64,000 nt of DNA, from contig NC_089320.1 in assembly GCF_036669915.1 (NCBI RefSeq), positions 1,282,245 through 1,346,244 on the forward strand. The letters are read 5' to 3'. Shown here in pieces: positions 1 to 11,100 of the stretch. The notes under the pieces are model-generated. The model saw only the letters and a list, made by a program, of their open reading frames with translations. It did no database searches and was not told where the DNA came from. Within the stretch, counting starts at the first letter, position 1. Each line of letters opens with the position of its first letter. The position numbers and the translations under genes are program-made. This DNA comes from Pocillopora verrucosa (lineage: Eukaryota; Cnidaria; Anthozoa; Scleractinia; Pocilloporidae).

Positions 1-755
1 AACCGGACAGTAACAAATGTTGATATCCTAAATTATGATTTCTTCCACACACCAACCCACCAAAACAGACTAGCGGTTCTGGGCTATATGTCCAAACAAA
101 CAATCCTTAAGCCATTCATGGACCTGATTTAAAGTTGACCATACCGTTGGACGAATCATCCTGGTGAGAAATAACGTCAGAGAATGGGAGACCTAATATA
201 ATTGTTGGTTGTTTTTTCCGCCATCCTACTTGTAATTTACCTTCTTTTACTTTTGAATTTGAAACTTTGCTTTAAGAGGCAATTCAGTATAAGATATATA
301 TTCTTGGGGATCTTAATATGGATCTCCGGGAATACAGTGAACATTTATTATCTGAAGAGTACCTAAATATGCTCTATTCTAACAATCTACTACCTTTAAT
401 AACAAAACCAACCGGGCTCGCTCATCATACTTCTACTCTGACTGACCACATTTATGCAAATTCTAATTTGAGTGTGAATTCCGGCATTGCGCTGGTTGAT
501 GTCTCAGATCATTCTATTACCAGTGCTTGATCGACAAATATCAAGGCATAAGAGAGCATTCTATTTTCGTGATTATGACAACTTTGACGTGGACCAGTAT
601 GTTAGAGATGTTGATAGGGTTGATTTGATCAATGTATACAATGAATCCATTGATATTCACGAGGAAGCTGTTAACTGTATGAGTATACTGAAGCAAAATG
701 GAAACAAGAATGCACATATAAAGAAAAAGGAGACAATTGGCCTGACAGATAACAA
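1..755 (+). mobile_element. Truncated non-LTR retrotransposon (LINE), endonuclease part
   Basis: This is the internal part of the same LINE family found complete at about 29.8, 46.3 and 59.5 kb; base 1 corresponds to about 30083. It covers the end of the N-terminal endonuclease segment, the endonuclease block with GDLN-[MI]-D and the HxSTLxDHIY-N motif (residues near 300-470), and the start of the linker to reverse transcriptase. Frames are broken by several indels, so it is dead. Similarity stops near 755, before the reverse transcriptase, and unrelated sequence follows. The left end runs off the window. It may be a relic of a further array unit to the left, or an independent insertion. Confidence 0.8.
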
Positions 756-1408
756 CGGTATGCGGAACATCTTAGCTCATTCATGAATGATGCTGTATTT
801 TTCATATTATTGTTGAAAGTGACAACATCCTCACCATTTAACTCCTTTTTTATTATTTTCGAGGAAAAGGCAAAGTAGGATGTAGGAGGTGTCGAGGAAA
901 ATCATCTGGAAAAGCTCGTTGAAGTAATGATAACCATAATGTTAATGACAACAATAATTATAACGACAATGATAATGAAAATAGCGATGATAATGACAAA
1001 ACAATATTCAAATCAAATGGGAGTTAATCCTAGTGATAGAAAATTGATACCATGACAAAATACCTTATTTTGCCAATATTTGCGTAAATATCCTTTATAT
1101 TTGTACTAACCATGTTTACCACTGAAGTTCTCTGTGTCCGGAATCTTTCTCGAATAGTTAGGTCAATGAATCCCTCCACACCCTCCCTCTCAACAATGAA
1201 ACCAAGCGATAGTTGGAGATTCGACTGTGATGATGAGGTAATACGGCCAATTTTAATGGGTGTGACAATCATGGCATGGATATAAGAAAGACCTTAGGGC
1301 GTTGACTTGGTGACTAAAGGACTTAATTAAACCTTTTAATACGAGTGAGCTAGAGGTCATATAAAAAATTTCGCAAGCATCAAGCAAATCAGAGAGGAAC
1401 CAGGAGGT
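756..1408. other. Intergenic, low-complexity stretch
   Basis: No supported gene. Bases about 900-1010 are an imperfect run of AAT/GAT/AAC triplets. An 80-codon minus-strand frame (1030-1272) has no recognisable motif and no copy elsewhere, and I treat it as chance. Confidence 0.5.
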
Positions 1409-2082
1409 TCATTCTAAATTTTGTATCATTTCCTTTTTCTTGCACCAACAGATCAACGTAACCGACGGACAAGGGATCCGGTCGTTTTCTTTGATATCAG
1501 GAAAATGCTTGCGCATGACTTTATCAAACCAAACCTTGAATCCATCTTTGACCTCATCAGGGCTGCTTTGCAAAATACCTTTAGAAGCCAGGGTATTGTA
1601 ACATTCATCGTAAGTAAGCTGCCAGTGTTTCCTCGTTGTCGAATCCTTTTGGACAGTGAACAGTTTTCCGACCACTTGAAATATCTTATTCATGGTTTCT
1701 TCTGAGGTTGTGTGCTCGAAACCATTTTCCAACGGGCGAAAAAATGTCAACAACTCTGCAAATATCTCTCACAGCCTCTTCGTTTGTGAACCAGTGAAAA
1801 CAATGCGCTGCTACAATTGCATCAACACTCGAGTCTGGGAGAGCTATATCGACAAAAGAGATATAATGGAATTTCAAAATGCGAAAAATTCAAGCACAAA
1901 ATAGCATCTTGAAATACCATTCCAAAGTTATCCCGACGCTGGAGAATGAGAAAGGAAACTTAATTTTAGTGCCAGACTAACTCGTCGCGATCGGAGCTGC
2001 ATTTTATTTAGTTTTCCCTTAAGCTTCTCTTTAAAACATGTTTTTATGACAGCGTTTCAATAAAAAAATAATGGATTTATCA

Positions 2083-2113
<31 letters not shown>

Positions 2114-2673
2114 AATAGCCTCTTTACTCACGCCCAATTCATGGCCATTTGTCATTCATTAATTTCTCACTTTTCTATTTTCTTTCATTTTTTTTCCACT
2201 CTGCTAACTTTGTCGTAATATTATTAGAGATTACTTCTGATGCATTATTACAAGGCAATAAATTACAGATAGTCTGAACTATTTCACAGGGTGACGCAAA
2301 AGTGAATTAAACCTGACTTACCAATATTCTCAGCACGACACTGCAGAATTTCAATGCGGGGTAAAACTCTTTGGAACTGCTGTATCATTGTACCTGTGGG
2401 ATCACTCGCGATTATTTGAGTCCCGGTGCCTCTTAAGATTTCAAACATAACTCGAGTGAACTTGCCTGAGCCGGATCCTAATTCAAGAACAGTAAGCGGA
2501 AGATTTCTGGTAAAGGTATAATTTTCAATCTTGTCGTGTTCTAGAATTCCGAGTTTTTTCAACAGGAACCTTACAGTTTCCAATGGGTAGGTGGGTCTAA
2601 TTTGTTCATAGCTCGCCGAAGCTTCAAACGCCACAGCCGCCAAGGTTGTTCCACTTATTCCTTGTCCCTCCAT
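1409..2673 (-). pseudogene. Class I SAM-dependent methyltransferase, damaged copy
   Basis: Likely a small-molecule methyltransferase of the large class I (Rossmann) family. Reading on the minus strand, ATG at 2673 opens an exon 2673-2322 with motif I LELGSGSGKF and the motif II-like IIASDP. A good donor (GTAAGT at 2321) follows. The next exon begins after an AG at 1844-1845 and continues in phase with ALPDSSVDAIVAAHCFHWF, the usual post-II motif of this family. Near 1740-1770 the reading frame switches. The segment that normally carries the Lys-Pro-Gly-Gly turn and Ile-Trp-Asn is missing. A typical C-terminus (FFRPLENGFEH, ending with SVTLICWC) continues in another frame down to 1409. I read this as an internal deletion plus frameshift, hence a pseudogene. 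An unrecognised exon structure or assembly error is possible. A 5' exon upstream of 2700 is possible because an acceptor lies just before the ATG. Confidence 0.65.
2082..2112. repeat. (AAT)n microsatellite
   Basis: About ten imperfect AAT/GAT triplets in a row, seen directly. Confidence 0.85.
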
Positions 2674-4146
2674 GTGGGGGATTAGGTCACTGTCCTGAAC
2701 AGTTAATAAAAATATAAGTATATATATATAGCATCGTACTTTACCGCCACGCTTACTATGCAAATTTGTAAAATATAGAAACGATAGTACGAATATTCTT
2801 AACAATAAAATCCCCTGATGAGTGAGTAATCACGAAACAGGCTTGTAGGGATGAAAGTATAGTCTCTCTGTTTTTTCCCCTATCACAACATATATCGCGC
2901 TCTGCTCCTACTCCTACGTATCTAGCATTATAAAACAGAAAAATCATTACACAGACTCCCTATATATATAAAATAAAAAAAATAAGATGGATAAAAGTCG
3001 GCGTTACTGAATCGTAAATTTATGGTGGACATCTATGATAAGATGTGAAAGTTTTCAAAGCCATAGCGCAATTAAAACCTCCCGCAGCTCCCATCAGACG
3101 ATGTTTGAAAAATTGAATATGTAGCACACGTTTGCCGATGTATGAGGGATACCCAAAAAACATGTTTTACCTGTTTTGGTATCATTTCATTTCCCTTTAT
3201 CTTATACGTGTATGAACGGTAGCACATAAACATCTACCAGGCCGACCGCGATTTTGTCAAGACTCACGCTTTTTGTGCGATTTCATTAAAAATTTCCTTT
3301 CCTTTGAACGCATTAACACCTTGACACTTAGAACATCTCTTTAGTTACTCTTAATCACGCGAAGTTCGTGTGCAGGACATTTAACATCCTTGTTCATAAA
3401 ACAAAATAGGAGACAGACACAAACACACAATCGTGTTTCGAGTAATGTTGACTGGTTCTAATGGTTACAATCAACTTACCAATATTATCTGTTAGATGCA
3501 GTAGAATCCAGAGCTAAGGAAAATTTTGTGGATCTATCCTGTATCCATGGCATTTCTCGGTTTAAAAGAACACTGCAATTCAATTTCAATTTGTATTTTG
3601 TGTTTAAAAGGATATAATTGCTTTATTGTGCGGGTTAATTGCTTTTAGCCTGTGTTTAGTTTTAATAACGACCGCCTCGCTATGATTTAAAATCAGTGGG
3701 ATTTGCATATCACTCAAAGATAACTCGTAGGCCTCTGTTGCGTCATGACAAGCCATGAAAGGTCGTTTCTGGTCAGGGTACAGCTTCGTGTTTCACCTTG
3801 CTTTTTTCCTCTTCCCTTCATGTCACATTAAAATATTTTATGCTCAAACATAACAAAACACTTACAAGAAAACATAATATTGTTATTCTAAAGTTTTTTT
3901 TGCTATCCCCCTTTTTTCCTAACACCATGAGGCATCTTCGTTTTTTTTAAGGATACCAACTGATTTCGTTGAATTGATGCTAATCAAGGGGTACTAGTAC
4001 TTTCTTTTGGTGCAAAACCGATTTTATAACCTCTACAGAAACTGTTAATAAAAATCGACATTTAGCAGCCTGACAAAGCTTGCACAAAAAGCAAATAATT
4101 ATAAAATTTTGCCCAGTAAGCTATGTTAAACGATCATCAGTCATTT
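2674..4146. other. Gene-poor intergenic region
   Basis: No coding frame with recognisable motifs. A TA-dinucleotide run lies at about 2720-2732. The segment might contain an upstream exon or promoter of the methyltransferase relic, but nothing in it shows this. Confidence 0.4.
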
Positions 4147-4336
4147 AACAATTGGTTCATACGTCAGCGTGCGTTCATCAAGATATGAAGCACGCGGGAA
4201 GTTTCGAGAGCACGAAAGATGCATAACAGTTGCTCGAGGCGTAGCCGAGAGCAACTCTAGCTTGTTGAGTGCTCTCCAAACCTCCCAAGTGCTTCATATC
4301 TCGATGAACGCATAGATGACGTATGAACCAATTGTT
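4147..4336. repeat. Palindromic MITE-like element, left copy
   Basis: The first 20 bases (4147-4166) are the exact reverse complement of the last 20 (4317-4336). The arms continue imperfectly inwards through the shared block around GATATGAAGCAC, with a short spacer near 4230-4250. There is no coding capacity. This is a non-autonomous foldback/MITE-type element and a sister of the copy at 5036-5225. Confidence 0.85.
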
Positions 4337-4363
4337 TTATAACATTTTCAACCCGATGGAAAT

Positions 4364-4590
4364 TTTTTTCTCGAGGGATTTGTTTGCTGAGCGCGCACAA
4401 TAGGAATATGAAGCACGCTCGCGCAATTGAATTTGAGTGGACAAATTTACAAGCTATGTTATAAATTGCATTGTGACATAGCTAGTAAATTTGTCTAATG
4501 AAATTAAATTGCGTAAGCGTGCTTCATATTCCTATTGTGCACGCTCATGACATCAGCAAAAAAATCCCTTGAGCAAAAAAATATTTTCTT
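4364..4590. repeat. Nested palindrome inside the foldback element
   Basis: The left arm from about 4364 (TCGAGGGATT, then CACAATAGGAATATGAAGCA) is mirrored by the right arm ending near 4582 (TGCTTCATATTCCTATTGTG, then AATCCCTTGA). The central spacer is about 90 bases. The arm contains the same TATGAAGCACG core as the outer palindromes, so the families are related. Confidence 0.8.
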
Positions 4591-5035
4591 AGCAATTTTT
4601 TACTTTGGGATTTTACTATTAAAAAACTGGTTAAGATTTCGGCGGCAATTTAAGCTAAACATGGAAAGTTGCGAGCCAGCTTTTATACCATAAAAGTATA
4701 TTTGAAATATTCTTTGGTGGAACCTTGCGATGCTTTCCTAGATTTGTGTCCAACTTTCTGTCACACGAAGCTAGGATGTGGCCTGTTGTAAAGTAGCCAA
4801 TGAAACAGCATCTTTGTGTTTCTTTTGGATAAGAGAATTTTGTATTCAATCAGAAAATAAAGTTCATTTACACGTATGAATTCACCTGTCAGTTTTTTGA
4901 CCAATCTAAGACAAGATCGTTTACAACGTAGCGAAATGTTTTCCTGAAACAAAATTATCAACGCGCTGAAGTGTAGCAGAGAGAGAAAATTAGCCCTTTT
5001 ATAACATTTAAACCATCGGGTTGCAAATGTTATAA

Positions 5036-5225
5036 AACAATTGGTTCATACGTCAATTGTGCGTTCATCGAGATATGAAGCACTCGGGAAGTTTGGAGAA
5101 CACTCAAGAAGCTAGAGTTGCTCTTGGCTACGCCTCGAGCAACTCCTACGCATTTTTCGTGCTCTCCAAACTTCCCAAGCGCTTCACATCTCGATCAACG
5201 CACGCCGCCGTATGAACCATTTGTT
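5036..5225. repeat. Palindromic MITE-like element, right copy
   Basis: Same family as 4147-4336: the AACAATTGGTTCATACG terminus at 5036 and its imperfect complement ending near 5225. The flank 5013-5035 (CCATCGGG, then GTTATAA) is the inverse of 4336-4358. The two palindromes are therefore the arms of one larger inverted repeat covering 4147-5225. Confidence 0.8.
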
Positions 5226-8189
5226 TAGTAGCCAGGTAATATTCCCAAGTTACAGCACAGTACCCGTCTCATCCTTTCATAAGGTAGATATTGCTAAAAG
5301 TGTTATCGCTGTAGTATTATGATTGAGTTCTTGCTTGTAAATTTTCTTTCTCTAACTTTAGAAATCAGTGGATACCCTGAAGATTTAAGAGGGTAATCTG
5401 ATGAGTCATTAAGGTAAAAGCAGAGCTATAAACCATAAATAAATGGCAACTAAACTCCACATCACCAAATAGCTACTCCTATTTCGACTGCTCTTCTTGC
5501 CGCTGATATGATTAGTTCCTTACATTTTATCACATTTTAGCTAATAACTTATATAGTGGGAATTCGGGAACACTTGTTTGTTCACGCTTGACCTTAGACG
5601 TTTTAAAAACATGTTATTAACATCATGGCTAAGTTGTGGAGCCTAAAAGTGTCAAATCACAAAGAACATAACTCAAAGAAAACAGTTTTATATTGCAAAT
5701 TTGAGGAGATTAAAGCCAAGGTTGGCAAATATTATTTTTACTTCTAACAATTTTAACATTATTAGCTTTGAGATCAATCAAAGAAAGACATTTTCTTTGT
5801 CGGATAAAACACACTTTTTCAGTCTCCTTTACGAGGAAAAACTTGTGATATCTACGTCGCAAACGAAATGCTCTCAATGGAAAACGTGTCGAGAACCATT
5901 TTTTTCTTTTTATGCCGGTAGCGTAAACATTGTTCAAAATGAGAATAACAGCTTTGAAATGTAGAGTAAATACGAGTAGTTATAAAGCATCTGGTTGTCG
6001 CTTAAAGAAATCCAACTTTATTCTAAATAAATGACACAAATCGAGCAATTTCAATTCACATTCTGGATTTCAAAAGATATTTATCTCCACACATTCAGTG
6101 CCATCACCATTATGACTATTTTGGGGTTTAATATAATATTTCGGTTGCTTCGTTACAATCTGCCACCGATGGCATCTCATTTCAATTTTAAAATAGCGTA
6201 TGGTGCTCTGTGGTAACTGTTTCATTTACAAAATGATAAACAGAAGAAGAAAGAAACTATGATGCTGAAAAAGGAAACCTCTCTTTCATAGTAGAGTGGT
6301 GAATGTAAGGAAGAAGTTGTCATTCCTCGTTTACCCTTTTTTGAAGCTATCTGGCTTAGATGACATTAGGGCTGCTTACTAAAGGCTTAGATCACATTGA
6401 GGCTGCTCACCTAAGGCTTAAATGACATTGGGCTGCTACTAAAACACACCTCCCGGGTAAATATTTTTCCAAATGTGAGTAGGTGTAAGGGACACTATAC
6501 TGTTATGAAGTAAAGGGAGCCTTTCTTTTTCGTACAACATGCTTTTATCAAGGACTGTTAATCTATTTCAAGAAATTTTACTCGAAATATTTCCCATCGT
6601 ATTGGACATAGACTCTATTTTAATGACAGGCCCGTTGCTTCTTTTATTTATTTTATTTTTAATTTATTTTTTTAAGCTGATATGACAATGTGAATCTAGC
6701 GATATCGTTTACAGGTAACCTCACTCATAGTGTTTTTCATGATCATCATGCCTTTTTTTTCCTCTTTAAAATTATAAGAACACCGGCAAGGTTGTTTGGC
6801 AAATTCAAACAATTCATTATTTTATTCTTCACCTCCATATTAACAGATAAGCCTTAACTTCGCCAATCATATATTTTTTTACTGACTTTTGCCTTAAAAC
6901 TGAAATTTTATTGTATAAACAATATTTTATGTCTCATTTTTATTCATAAAATCATAATTAATTTCTGCTTGTGGGTAAATAGACGTGTTTGAATATGAAA
7001 TGATTAAGTTAGCAGAGTCAAAACAAGCAAATTCGATTTAACTTTTTAATTTTTTTTGTGAAGCATTGTGCCATCCAATACTGAAACATTGAATAAAAAT
7101 AATACAGATTTAATCCTTATTTGCCTTAAATCTAATTGCTTTGTTATGCATGTCATTTGTTTTCTATGTGTTTGGTGTTATTAACGATTGCATCATAGAA
7201 ATTTACTATCAATGGCACAATATCGATTTATTTTCGGATGACCCACAGACCTCTGTGGAGGCATGGCAGACCTAGAGAGGTCTTCCACGACCATAACATT
7301 GTTTTTAACCTGCATTACTTGCTAAAATCTTCATAGCATGTCATTGTTATTGTTCCCAGAACCTTAGGGCTGAGTTCAAACTCTTTTCTTTTTAATTAAG
7401 ACTCATGGTTATAAGGAAAGAATTTGACCGCTAGAAGGGTAATCTTTTTTTTTTTTTTTTTTGGAGAGAATGATTCCATCCCATCTGTTCGAATAGCTGT
7501 TCACCAGTTTCATGACCTTCACTAAAGCTGTTGCTAGGAAGCGAAATTTAACCTGAAAATTTTTTTTCAACAGTTAAATATTAATTGCATGAAGTGTTTA
7601 AGCTATGTGATATAATTATCCCAGAGCGCAACACTCTCGCTCTGTGAGAGCAAATCGATATTCCGAAGACAGCACAAATAGGTAAATATTGCTTAAAGTT
7701 TCGTAAAGAAATAATAAAAAAACTCGCTTAGCTTGACATTTTAAGGGTGAGGTCTCGGAGATCTACCAAAGTTTAAAGCCGGAAATTTCTAAGACCATCG
7801 GGAGGGAGCTAAGTAATAGAACATATCTGCAAGAAAGGTCTATTCTGCAAAATATTTCTATTACAGAGGTTCACTTTCGTGCAGCAACAATTGTCAAACT
7901 TAGAAGAAAAACAGTTAAGGAGAGGCGAATCTATTATTAAAATGTTCGGGAGGGTATCAGCCAGGATAGGCAAATTTATCAAGCACATCTATCGATGCTT
8001 TCCGTTTTGTTTTCGTTTTCAGATCCATTCGAAGTAAAAAAGGAAATCGGTAGCGTTACCTCATAATTCATTTAAGTAGCAACCTTGTTATTAAACTAGT
8101 AATCGATGTATCAGGCTGTGTCTTCTTGCTACTCTATACCTCATGTATTTAATGCTTCTCGTTGTCTTATTTAGCTATTAAAATTCAGG
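5226..8189. other. Gene-poor region upstream of the ABC transporter
   Basis: No supported coding gene; the short frames at 5701-5964 and 6031-6216 carry no motif. It contains a 31-base tandem repeat (6353-6443) and a poly-T run near 7446-7462. The promoter and any 5' non-coding exon of the transporter should lie in the last kilobase. A possible acceptor (TTCAG) lies directly before the ATG at 8190, so a 5' UTR exon further left is plausible. Confidence 0.4.
6353..6443. repeat. Three-copy tandem repeat, unit about 31 bp
   Basis: GGCTTAGATGACATT, then GGCTGCTTACTAAA, recurs three times with point changes and small indels, seen directly at about 6353, 6384 and 6415. Confidence 0.8.
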
Positions 8190-11100
8190 ATGTTGGAAAA
8201 AGCTAGCTACAAAAGACTGTCAAGTGATGTGGATACCACAAGCTCTGTCCATCCTGCAACATCTGCAAGTTGGTTATCATTATTATCCTTTTGGTGGATG
8301 AACGGCATATTTAGAATGGGGAACGAGAGACCCTTGGCACACTCTGACATACTGCCTCTTCACGAAGAAGACAAGGCCAGAGATCTGACAGAGAGCCTTC
8401 AGAAGGAATGGAACAAACACGTAAATGAACTCAACAAGAATAAAGAATGTAAAGTACAACCCAGCCTCTGGAAGTGCATCGTCAGGACCACGTCTTTAAG
8501 GAAGATTTCCTTCCTGACATGTTTTGTGCTCTTGGAGTCAGTATGTCGTGTTTTACAGCCATTATTCCTCGGTTTGCTCCTTCATTTGCTCCGTTCCTCT
8601 GAGAGAGACTACTCTTTAGCCTATGGATGCTCTTTCCTGCTAGCATTAAGCGGCTTAGCTAACGCCTGTATTCACTATACTGGGTACCAGTTAGATCTTC
8701 TAGGAATGCGACTCAGCAGTGCTATTAAGGGTCTTATATACCTTAAGGTTAGTCATTTAGACAGCAAACGAAGCTTGTAATTAATCGGTAAGACATTAAC
8801 CCATCTATTTATGCATTTCTTTGGTTATTGAGTCAGTCAATCAGTCGGTTAGTCGATTAGTCAATCGGTCAATCAGTTAAGCGGCAGATGTTTGTCCGTT
8901 TGTCTTTCTGTCTTTATCTCGATCCATCTCAACTTCTAACAAGAAGTGATCATCCTTTTCAGATACCGTTGGTCAGTAAACAGACGCTTCGAAAAGTGAC
9001 AAGTGGAAACGTTATCGACTTAGTTTCAACTGACGTTGAAAGAATTGAATTGGCACCCAGATGGATATTCCTTTCAACCTTCACAATACTCGAAATCACA
9101 GCTGTGATTTCCTTATTGTTTTACCTCATCAGTTGGGAAGCAATAATGGGAGTTTTCTACCTTGTGGCGGTGATTCCATTTGTCATGATTATCTCATCCC
9201 TGTGTGCTCAGCTGCGGCAGGAAACAGCCACTGTGTCCGATCATCGCATATCAATGATGATTGAACTGATATCAGGCATTCGCGCACTTAAGGCTAACGC
9301 CTTGGAGAACAGCCATAAGGATAAGATTCAAGAAGTAAGAAGGTAGGTGAGGACATTCCGCGAAATTGCATTAAGATGCAAAAAGAATATAATGTAAAAT
9401 AATAGCACTGTGAAAATTACAAATAAGTAATGATTGGTTTGGTATATTCCTCAAAGAAGGGAAGTTGTCCTTCCTTCTAAAAGAACAAGAATAAAGTTCG
9501 CTTATCATTAAAATACATGTACATCTGATCGACCTTCTGCCTTACTAATCGTCAGACTGACCAGTCATTCAACTGAGTAATGGAATTACCAAACCAAAAA
9601 ACCACCAGATTTCATTTTCATGACTTTGAATTTATTGTCATGAAAATAAGATTGATGCTCTAGTTTAGCTACCATGGTTTAGTAATGCGTTCACTTTCGA
9701 TAACTGATTTACACTATGAGGTGCCAGTAGAAGAGAATTCCTGTTTATGTCCTTCAGGAAGGAGATCTGGATCATCCTAAAGAAGGGAGCTCTGTTATCA
9801 ATTGTGGAATGTCTGCCGTTTACTGCAGGGGCTATAGCTACGTTTCTATCTGTCTTAGCTCTCAGCCTCGATGGCCATTTAATTTCACCTACCACGGCGT
9901 TTATGCTTCTGGCTTTCATTAACACACTTCGAATTACCATCACACGATTCTCTTATGCTATTACCTCAGTGTTTGAGTTGTGGATATCTTTAAAAAGAAT
10001 CAGAAACTTTCTTTTGCTGAAAAATATCCCTTCAATGGGCTTGGAATCCACTGAGAAGCCTCCTGGCCACCAAGATCGTGTTCAAGGACCTAAAAACAAC
10101 TTCCCAGAGCTTTATGTTCGAGGCCCCTTAAAAGCAGAAGATAAGAGTGAAGAAATAAAATCCGAAAATCAAGACTTTGATAAATACTTTTCTGTTGAAA
10201 ACGATACCATTCGTAACTATAGAACTGAATCTACTCAAACCTCTTCAGGAAAGTTATTAATTGAAGGTCTTTGGTGTAAAGTTGATGAACTGGATGGGCC
10301 ATATATCCTCCACGATGTCAATTTTGAGATCCCGGAGAAGAGTCTAACAGTCGTTACTGGTGAGGTGGGGAGCGGAAAATCTACACTCCTAGCTGCCATT
10401 GCAAGAGAAGTCGTTGCATCCAGTGGGAACATAACCTACTCCGGAAATGTGGCTTATGTCTCTCAAACTGCCTGGGTGTTCTCTGGAACACTCCGAGAAA
10501 ATGTTTTGTTTGGGAAGCCTTTCGATGAAACAAAATACAACAGGGTGATTCAAGCTTGCACGCTAACTAACGACATAGGAAGATTTCCAAATGGTGACCT
10601 CGTATTTGTTGGAGAACACGGTGTCGTGCTGAGTGGCGGCCAGAAGGCTCGCGTTAATTTGGCTCGTGCAGTATACGCCAATGCTGACTTATATTTACTC
10701 GATGATCCTTTGAGCGCGGTTGATTCTAAAGTTGGTGATCACATATTTTTTGAGTGCATTTGCAACTTGTTAAAGAATAAAACAAGAGTACTAGTGACAT
10801 ATACAGAAAGGTACCTTAGGATGGTTGACCAGGTTGTGGTTCTCAACAACGGATCCGTCTCAGGAAAAGGCACTTACAGCGAATTGAAAGAAAGGGGAGT
10901 AATTATTGATTCTATAATAGATGCTAGTAGTGCCATGGAAAAAAAGACCACCACTCCTAATAAAGAATCTAACTTACGTCATAACGCAAACCGAGGCCAA
11001 TTCGATAAGCCTTTGCCTGTATCCCATGAAGATACAGCAACTGGGGATATCTCCTCTTCCTTATATTGGAATTATTTTAGAGCCGGGATGCATCCATTTT

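Noticed and set aside
1030..1272. 80-codon minus-strand frame
   Set aside because: No motif, no splice support, no second copy in the window.
5701..5964. Overlapping open frames on both strands
   Set aside because: AT-rich chance frames with no recognisable domain.
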